64,000 nucleotides of DNA from Chlorella sp. KRBP. Taxonomy: Eukaryota > Chlorophyta > Trebouxiophyceae > Chlorellales > Chlorellaceae. The stretch is taken from assembly GCA_004335735.1 (NCBI GenBank), contig QAXK01000864.1, forward strand, positions 1 to 64,000, read 5' to 3'. The notes under the pieces were generated by a model. That model saw only the letters and a list, made by a program, of their open reading frames with translations. It made no database searches and was not told the DNA's origin. This document shows, in pieces, positions 58,943 to 64,000 of the stretch (positions within the stretch are counted from its first letter, which is position 1; the number at the start of each line of letters is the position of its first letter). The position numbers were made by a program, and so were the translations under genes.

Positions 58943-60489
58943 TCAAAACTTGACTCGCGTTGCTGCCGCACCGGCGGCTGAGCCTGCCATACTGCTGCCT
59001 CCCGCCGCGTGCTGGGGCTTGCCGCCGCTGCCTGCACCTGATGCCGCAGAGCCGGGACGTGCGTGCCCGTAGCGGAAGAGCGCTGAGTCGTACCCGTCGT
59101 GCATGGTACCACACCACCGGTCCCAGTGCGTGAAGTAGAGGCTGAAGTGCTTACGAGGGAACCTGCAGGTGACGCAGGGCGTAACAAAAGCAGCAACCTC
59201 GGTTGCCGCCCTGGTTTTGCGCGCCACAGCTTGGTGCCACAGCTGCCCCAGCCTCGCACCTATGGTGCATATCGTGGTGCTGCACTGTGTTGAGTGCGGG
59301 CTCGTGGTGCCTCCAGCCGCGCAGCGCCAGCACAATGGCCCCCGCCAGCGTGGGGATGAAGGGCGCAATCTCGTACCCCACGTGCCCGCCCAGGTGGATG
59401 CACGTGGTGAGGATGTGGTAGAGCCGGTGCAGGCCCATGTGCATGGGCAGCAGCCAGCACACAAGCACCTGCACGCGTCGTGCAGTTCACGTTTGAGGTG
59501 AGAGTGATGGTGGGGATTGTGGTGTCGGTCCCCACAGTCCACACGCTTCGCGCCTTGCCCACCTCATTGGCAAACACGATGAAGGCCTCAATCACGTGGA
59601 AGCTGTAGCCAGTGAAGGCGCAAGGTACGGTGGACCTGAGCGCGCAGCAGGGGCACCTCAGGGCTCAAGTCACCGTGCGGTGGCTGCCTCTGCTAGGCCG
59701 TGCTGCAACACACAAGGCACCGCAGCGAGCTGCCCGTTGCCTGCTCCGACCAGAGCAGGCTCACTTGTGGTGGATGTAGTGCACGTGCTTGTAGAGCGGT
59801 CCCCAGTGCAGCATGCGATGCGTCCAGTAGAACCACGCGTCGTGCAGCACGTCCAGCACGCCCACAAGCAGGATGCAGTACAGCACCTGTGAGGACAGAT
59901 AATGGCAGAAGCCATCGTGATGAGGTAACCCTACGCGAGTGATTATCATCATCCCGCGCCCCGGCGGCTGTGTCGCACCCGTGATGCGACCTGCGTCGGC
60001 CAGTGTGCCGTGATGCCTCAATGGCACACTGTGTGCCCCCACCCCCAGCTGGCCTTGCCAAGGTTGCCCATACACGCACATGCGGGAAGGTGTCGATGGC
60101 GCCCGTGTACGTGAGCGCCCATCCCCGCTGGTGCAATTGCTCGACCGCCACCCAGATGGCCGCCTTGACCGCAATGGGACCTGCAGCCGTGCAGCCATTG
60201 GTGCTGCTTGCGCTGATGTCGAGCGTTAAGGCGAGGGGGTGAGGCTCAAGCGCCACACGGGCGCGCCAGTGGCGTACGCACCGATGCTGAAGAAGGCGTC
60301 CCTCGCGACGACACCTGGCTTGCGCGTCGCTGGCTGGATGCCTTGCACGGGCAGGAGCCAGGGCACGGCCCAGTGCAGGAGCGCGCCGGCCGCGTAGTAG
60401 CACACGCAGAGCTGCGTGAACGCTGGTAGGAACCCACCGCCGTAGAGAGGCTGCATCGGCGCCATCAGCAGCGACTGCAGCCCCATCAT
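58943..60489 (-). CDS. Fatty-acid hydroxylase / sterol desaturase superfamily enzyme
   Basis: Six exons: 60489-60282, 60180-60080, 59886-59765, 59635-59563, 59468-59260, 59162-58943. They give 310 residues. The N-terminus has hydrophobic helices (FTQLCVCYYAAGALLHWAV, VLYCILLVGVLDVL). The three di-iron histidine clusters are present: WFYWTHRMLH with HRMLH, HVHYIHHKS with HYIHH, and VQHHDMHHRF with HDMHH. Between them lies FTGYSFHVIEAFI, like the F.(A/G)YSFHP.E block of sterol C5-desaturases, and the end has YFTHWDRWCGTMH. These membrane enzymes of the ER (or plastid) use O2 and a di-iron centre to hydroxylate or desaturate lipids. The substrate cannot be told; C5-sterol desaturase is the closest named group I can suggest. 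The C-terminal 45 residues are Gly/Ala/Ser-rich. Start is one of two tandem ATGs (60489, 60486). Confidence 0.75.
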
Positions 60490-60793
60490 CGTCTGATGGG
60501 GAGGACCGATGGGAGGCCAGATGAGCTCCTCCTCAAGTCCTGTGCAGCGCCGAAGACGACCTACTGACTATGAGCAACCGGAGCCATGCGCTGCTTTCCT
60601 CCCCCCCCCCTGCGCGTTTCCCATGCTGACGGGGGGGTATAGCCGCCGGAGGAGCAGGAGCGGGAGGGTGGCGCACCAAACCTTGCACTCGCACCTAGTA
60701 GCTGGGACTCTTCGCGTGTGGCTGCGAGCGCCGTCCTCGTTTGCTCTCGCTCCTCATCTCAACGCCCACCGGCCCAATCGCTCCTTGAGCAGC
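60490..60793. promoter_or_regulatory. Divergent promoter, desaturase-like gene / biotin synthase
   Basis: 304 bp between opposite start codons. It contains a C10 run (about 60601-60610). No TATA box is recognised. Confidence 0.4.
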
Positions 60794-63045
60794 ATGCTTT
60801 CGCAGCTCTGCCGGCCGCTGCTGGCGCGCATTGGCGCTGAGGTCGCGCCGCCGCTCGCGCTGCAGCTGCGCTGCGTCAGCGGGAGCGCGAGCGCGCAGCA
60901 GGCCGAGCCTGCCCTCGCCACCGCTCCACAGCAGCAGCACGCGCCCGCGCAGCTGCAGCCCAGTGGCAGGTGGCTGCGCGAGCTGGGCGCCATCCGCACG
61001 GACTGGACGTGAGTGCGCGCGCGCCGTGGGAGTGGGGCTTCAGTCCTCTTCCTGGGAGCCGATGGTCGCCCATAACTTGGTACTGGAGCTGCAGGCGCCA
61101 GCTAGGAGCTCCAGCGTGCGTGTGATGTGCTTGCTGTGCTGCTGCAGGCGCGAGGAGATCGCCGAGGTGTACGCCACGCCGCTGCTGGACCTGGTCTATC
61201 ACGCGGCGTCGGTGCACCGCATGTATAACGACCCACAGATGGTGCGGCAGAAGTGCTCTGCTACAGCACACAGATGTGCCCCCAGGGCCCATTGGTGGTG
61301 CTGACGTGGCGTTCGCCGGCGGCTCCAATCCCTTGCCCGTCCGTGCGCAGGTGCAGCGGTGCACGCTGCTGAGCATCAAGACGGGCGGCTGCCCGGAGAA
61401 CTGCAACTACTGCAGCCAGAGCAGCAGCTGGAGCAAGGCCACGGGGACCAAGGCAGAGAAGCTCATGGACCTCGACGAGGTGTACCAGGTGCGGAGCCCT
61501 CGTGCCTGTCATCAAGCGCACCATGGAGCACCTAGAGGTGCAAGGGCAACAAGTGTGCTGCTGGTGACAATGTGTGCGTGCAGGCGGCCATGCGTGCGTA
61601 CGAGGCGGGCAGCACACGCTTCTGTATGGGCGCCGCATGGAGGGGACCTTCCCAGGTGCGCTTGGTTGCACTCGGGCACTATGCACGAGTCCCACTTGCT
61701 GGTTCACTGGTCGTTGTCCGGGCGCCCTGTCAGCAGGCACCAATGATGAAAGGCGAGGCTCGCACGTGCAATGTTGCCTTGGGTGTGCAGGTTGGGCCCC
61801 GCCAGTGGGAGCGCGTGCTGGACATGGTGCGCCACATCCGCGGGCTGGGCATGGAGGTGTGCACCACGCTGGGCATGCTGACCCCGGAGCAGGCCAAGCA
61901 GCTGCGTGAGGCGGGCCTCACCGCCTACAACCACAACCTCGACACCTCGCCAGAGTTCTACGAAAAGGTGCGGCCACAAGTGCGGTGCTGTGGTGGTCTG
62001 CGCCAGGTGAAGGGCATGGGGATACTGTGCTAGCCGTGTGGCAGGGATGCAGAGGCGCCGCACGCACCTTGGTTGCACGCGCACACGTGCAGGTGACGAC
62101 CAGCCGCAAGTACAGCGACCGCCTCGAGACGCTCGCCAACGTGCGGGCGGCGGGCATCAGCGTGTGCGCGGGCGGCATCATTGGCCTGGGGGAGGGGCCA
62201 CAGGACCGCGTGGGCCTCCTGCACCAGCTGGCCACGCTGCCAGAGCACCCGGAGAGCGTGCCCATCAACCGCCTGGTGGCCATCAAGGTGCGGGCAGGGC
62301 ACCGGCAGCATGTGCCCCATTGACGGCTTAGTAGGCTGCAGCACAACAGGCAGGGAGATGGCAGGATGGAAATACACGAGTGTGCCTCACGAGTGTGTGG
62401 TGGTGGCGTGCGTTGCGTGCGTGGCGCCGCAGGGTACGCCTCTGGAGGGCAGCGAAGCGCCCAGCGGTCTGGACCTGGTGCGCTGCATCGCCACGGCGCG
62501 TGTGGTGATGCCCAGGACGGTGGTGCGCCTCAGCGCGGGCCGCCTCAACCTCAGCATGGGCGACCAGGTGTGTGCATCATGTTGGGGCGACCCTTTCCCA
62601 CCCTGTCCACAGCCGTGCGCCCAGGTGCAAACTCCTAGGTCAGGAAGGCACAAACGCCTCCACCCCGGCAGCCCACCTGTCACGACCGTTGCCCACACGT
62701 GTGCAGGCCATGGCGTTCATGGCGGGCGCCAACTCGATCTTTGACGGCGATAAGCTGCTCACCACGGCCAACAACGACCGCAACGAGGACCAGGAGATGT
62801 TTGACACGCTGGGCCTCCGGTCCCGCCCCGCCTTCCTCAACTACGCGGCGGGCAACGACAGCAGCCGTGACTTTGCCGCGCAACAACAACAGCCGTGGGC
62901 GTCCTCGCCTCCATCCAACAACAGCGTGCCCGCCGGCGGCCACCAGCACCACCAGCACGCCGAGCAGGGCAACTCCTCCGGCGGCGGCTGCTGCGGCGGG
63001 GGCGCCGCCAAGAGCGCTGGTGCCGCCAAGGCCGGCTGCTGCTGA
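60794..63045 (+). CDS. BIO2: Biotin synthase, probably mitochondrial
   Basis: Eight exons: 60794-61008, 61148-61241, 61351-61488, 61584-61655, 61791-61967, 62093-62287, 62433-62567, 62707-63045. They give 454 residues. The N-terminus MLSQLCRPLLARIGAEVAPP looks like a mitochondrial presequence, as expected for plant-type BIO2. The radical-SAM motif GGCPENCNYCSQ (Cys 117, 121, 124) holds the 4Fe-4S cluster. The residues holding the 2Fe-2S sulfur source are all present: RFCMGAAW (163), EVCTTLGML (197), GISVCAGGIIGLGE (257) and RLSAGR (Arg 334). The enzyme converts dethiobiotin to biotin. After the normal end (LGLRSRP, about 383) an extra tail of about 70 residues is His/Gln-rich and then Gly/Ala/Lys-rich, with two CC pairs (437-438 and 453-454). 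I have not seen this tail in plant or bacterial relatives. Confidence 0.96.
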
Positions 63046-63145
63046 TGAGACCGGGTGCTGCTTGTGATGGACGTCGCTCGGGTGGGTGCGCCGTGTAGAG
63101 ATAATGGTGCTGCCCCTGTCCCCTGCCCCTGTGGTGGGCCTGAAC

Positions 63146-63150
63146 TGTAA
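63146..63150 (+). terminator. TGTAA polyadenylation signal of BIO2
   Basis: TGTAA, the usual poly(A) signal of chlorophyte algae, lies about 100 nt past the BIO2 stop. I could not find the same motif at a good distance after most other genes here. Confidence 0.5.
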
Positions 63151-63519
63151 CCTCTCGCTTTTTGCAGTTTAAACCGTTAGGGTTTAGTCAAACATGGAAG
63201 AGGGCATACGCGCCGTTTCGCCGCAGACTCCACCACCGAGCGCCAGCAGCATCGTCCCGTGTTGTTCCGTCTCGTTCACTGCACCGGGTGAGTCGCTGAC
63301 CTCGAAGACTGGCGCGGCGTTGGCGGGTCCTCATCGCAGCATCTGGCGCAGCCGGGCGGCGCGTGGAGCCAGCGCGGGCGTGGAGCAGCCTTGGCGGACA
63401 GCATCAGCGCCGGGCAGGGGCAGCATAGCGCCGGACGCAGCGCGCAGGCGCAGGGGCGTGTACTGCGTCCCTCCCGACCACTCGCGCCTGGGGCACCGAT
63501 GTGCGCAGGAGGAGGCGGC
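63151..63519 (+). promoter_or_regulatory. 5' region of plastid bL28 gene
   Basis: About 370 bp with no gene seen. A T-run and the AT-rich string TTTAAACCGTTAGGGTTTAG (63168-63187) lie about 330 bp before the ATG. The rest is GC-rich and probably 5' UTR. Confidence 0.35.
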
Positions 63520-64000
63520 ATGGCGAGCGTCACGATGAGCTCGGCTCGCAGCGCGTTCGCTGGCCAGCACATGGCCTTCAAGTCCAACGCCAGGCCGCTG
63601 GCCGGGCGCTGCGCCACGGTGCAAGTGGAGGCCAAGAAGGTCTGCGACCTGCTCGGCACCAAGCGCAACAAGGCCAACAGCGTGAGCTTCTCCAACAAGA
63701 AGTATCGCAAGTTCCAGGAGCCCAACCTGCAAGACAAGAAGGTCTACTGGGCGACGGGCAAGCGATGGGTCGAGCTGCGCCTCTCGACCCGGGCCATCAA
63801 GACCATCGAGAAGAACGGCCTGGACGCGCTCGCCTCCGAGGCCGGCATCGACCTGTGGAAGCTGCCCTTCCAGGACGCGCGCCCAGAGCGCATCCAGTAC
63901 CTGCAGGAGAACAAGGGCAAGGTGCCCGTCGCCAAGAACCCAATGTGCGTGCCAGTGCTGCTGGGGCTGAGGGGCAGGCGCAGGAGCACCAGCACCAGGA
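63520..64000 (+). CDS. RPL28: Plastid 50S ribosomal protein bL28 (partial, cut by window end)
   Basis: The open frame starts MASVTMSSARSAFAGQHMAF, a typical Ser/Ala-rich transit peptide, and matures near VEAKKVCDLLGTKRNKANSV. The conserved bL28 blocks follow: VSFSNKKYRKFQEPNLQDKK, VYWATGKRWVELRLSTRAIK and TIEKNGLDALASEAGIDLWK. bL28 is a small 23S-rRNA-binding protein of the large subunit. The frame is open to the window end, but a likely donor (GTGCGTGCC at 63945) after KNP suggests the rest of the visible sequence is intron and that a short last exon lies outside. The start could also be the ATG at 63535. Confidence 0.92.
   Translation, partial: MASVTMSSARSAFAGQHMAFKSNARPLAGRCATVQVEAKKVCDLLGTKRNKANSVSFSNKKYRKFQEPNLQDKKVYWATGKRWVELRLSTRAIKTIEKNGLDALASEAGIDLWKLPFQDARPERIQYLQENKGKVPVAKNPMCVPVLLGLRGRRRSTSTR

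Noticed and set aside
63168..63187. Telomere-like TTAGGG string (also near 4257 and 21430)
   Set aside because: Single units only, scattered in unrelated places; one is within an LTV1 exon. Not an interstitial telomere array.

Overview
The window looks like nuclear DNA of a green alga (Chlorophyta). It is GC-rich, and almost every gene is split by many short, TG-rich GT-AG introns with a GCAG-type acceptor. The gene content is that of a photosynthetic eukaryote: lycopene epsilon-cyclase, photosystem II PsbR, plastid ribosomal protein bL28 and an ABC1-family kinase of plastid type. It sits beside general eukaryotic genes: proteasome beta-3, LTV1, biotin synthase and a mitoribosomal protein. 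A complete BBS5 gene implies a lineage that builds, or recently built, cilia. I cannot name a genus from sequence alone. I saw no rRNA, tRNA, CRISPR array, integron or intact transposon.

Layout. 0.6-18.9 kb (minus): one giant gene for a secreted or membrane protein with a signal peptide, a Kelch-like N-terminal half, a proline-rich hinge, a parallel beta-helix (polymorphic-membrane-protein-like) middle, a Cys-rich stretch, a multi-pass membrane domain and a low-complexity tail. 19.2-24.4 kb (minus): LTV1 (40S ribosome biogenesis) and BBS5 (BBSome). 24.6-32.3 kb (plus): lycopene epsilon-cyclase, then an ABC1K kinase. 34.4-36.3 kb (minus): an unknown two-helix membrane protein, head to head with an AT-hook/coiled-coil putative regulator (36.3-40.6 kb, plus). 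40.9-44.2 kb (plus): an atypical thioredoxin and proteasome beta-3. 44.5-48.7 kb (minus): a very large mS45/Bot1-type mitoribosomal protein, head to head with a JmjC/cupin-like protein (48.9-52.3 kb, plus). 52.7-58.1 kb (plus): an unrecognised EF-hand protein and PsbR. 58.9-60.5 kb (minus): a sterol-desaturase-family enzyme, head to head with biotin synthase (60.8-63.0 kb, plus). 63.5 kb to the edge: plastid bL28, cut by the window end.

For all genes except the giant one and the truncated bL28 gene I worked out splice sites by hand. Every such model closes in frame from ATG to stop, which is good internal support. For the giant gene I trust the reading frames and domain order but give exon edges only where checked.

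The genes do not form one pathway. Loose themes are plastid function (LCYE, ABC1K, PsbR, bL28, perhaps the thioredoxin) and translation (LTV1, mS45-like, bL28). Four gene pairs are divergent with only about 60-300 bp between start codons, so shared promoters are likely. The items I find most worth pursuing are the giant Kelch/beta-helix/membrane protein, the Cys-rich tail on biotin synthase, the apparently iron-less JmjC-like protein, and the duplicated module in the EF-hand protein.
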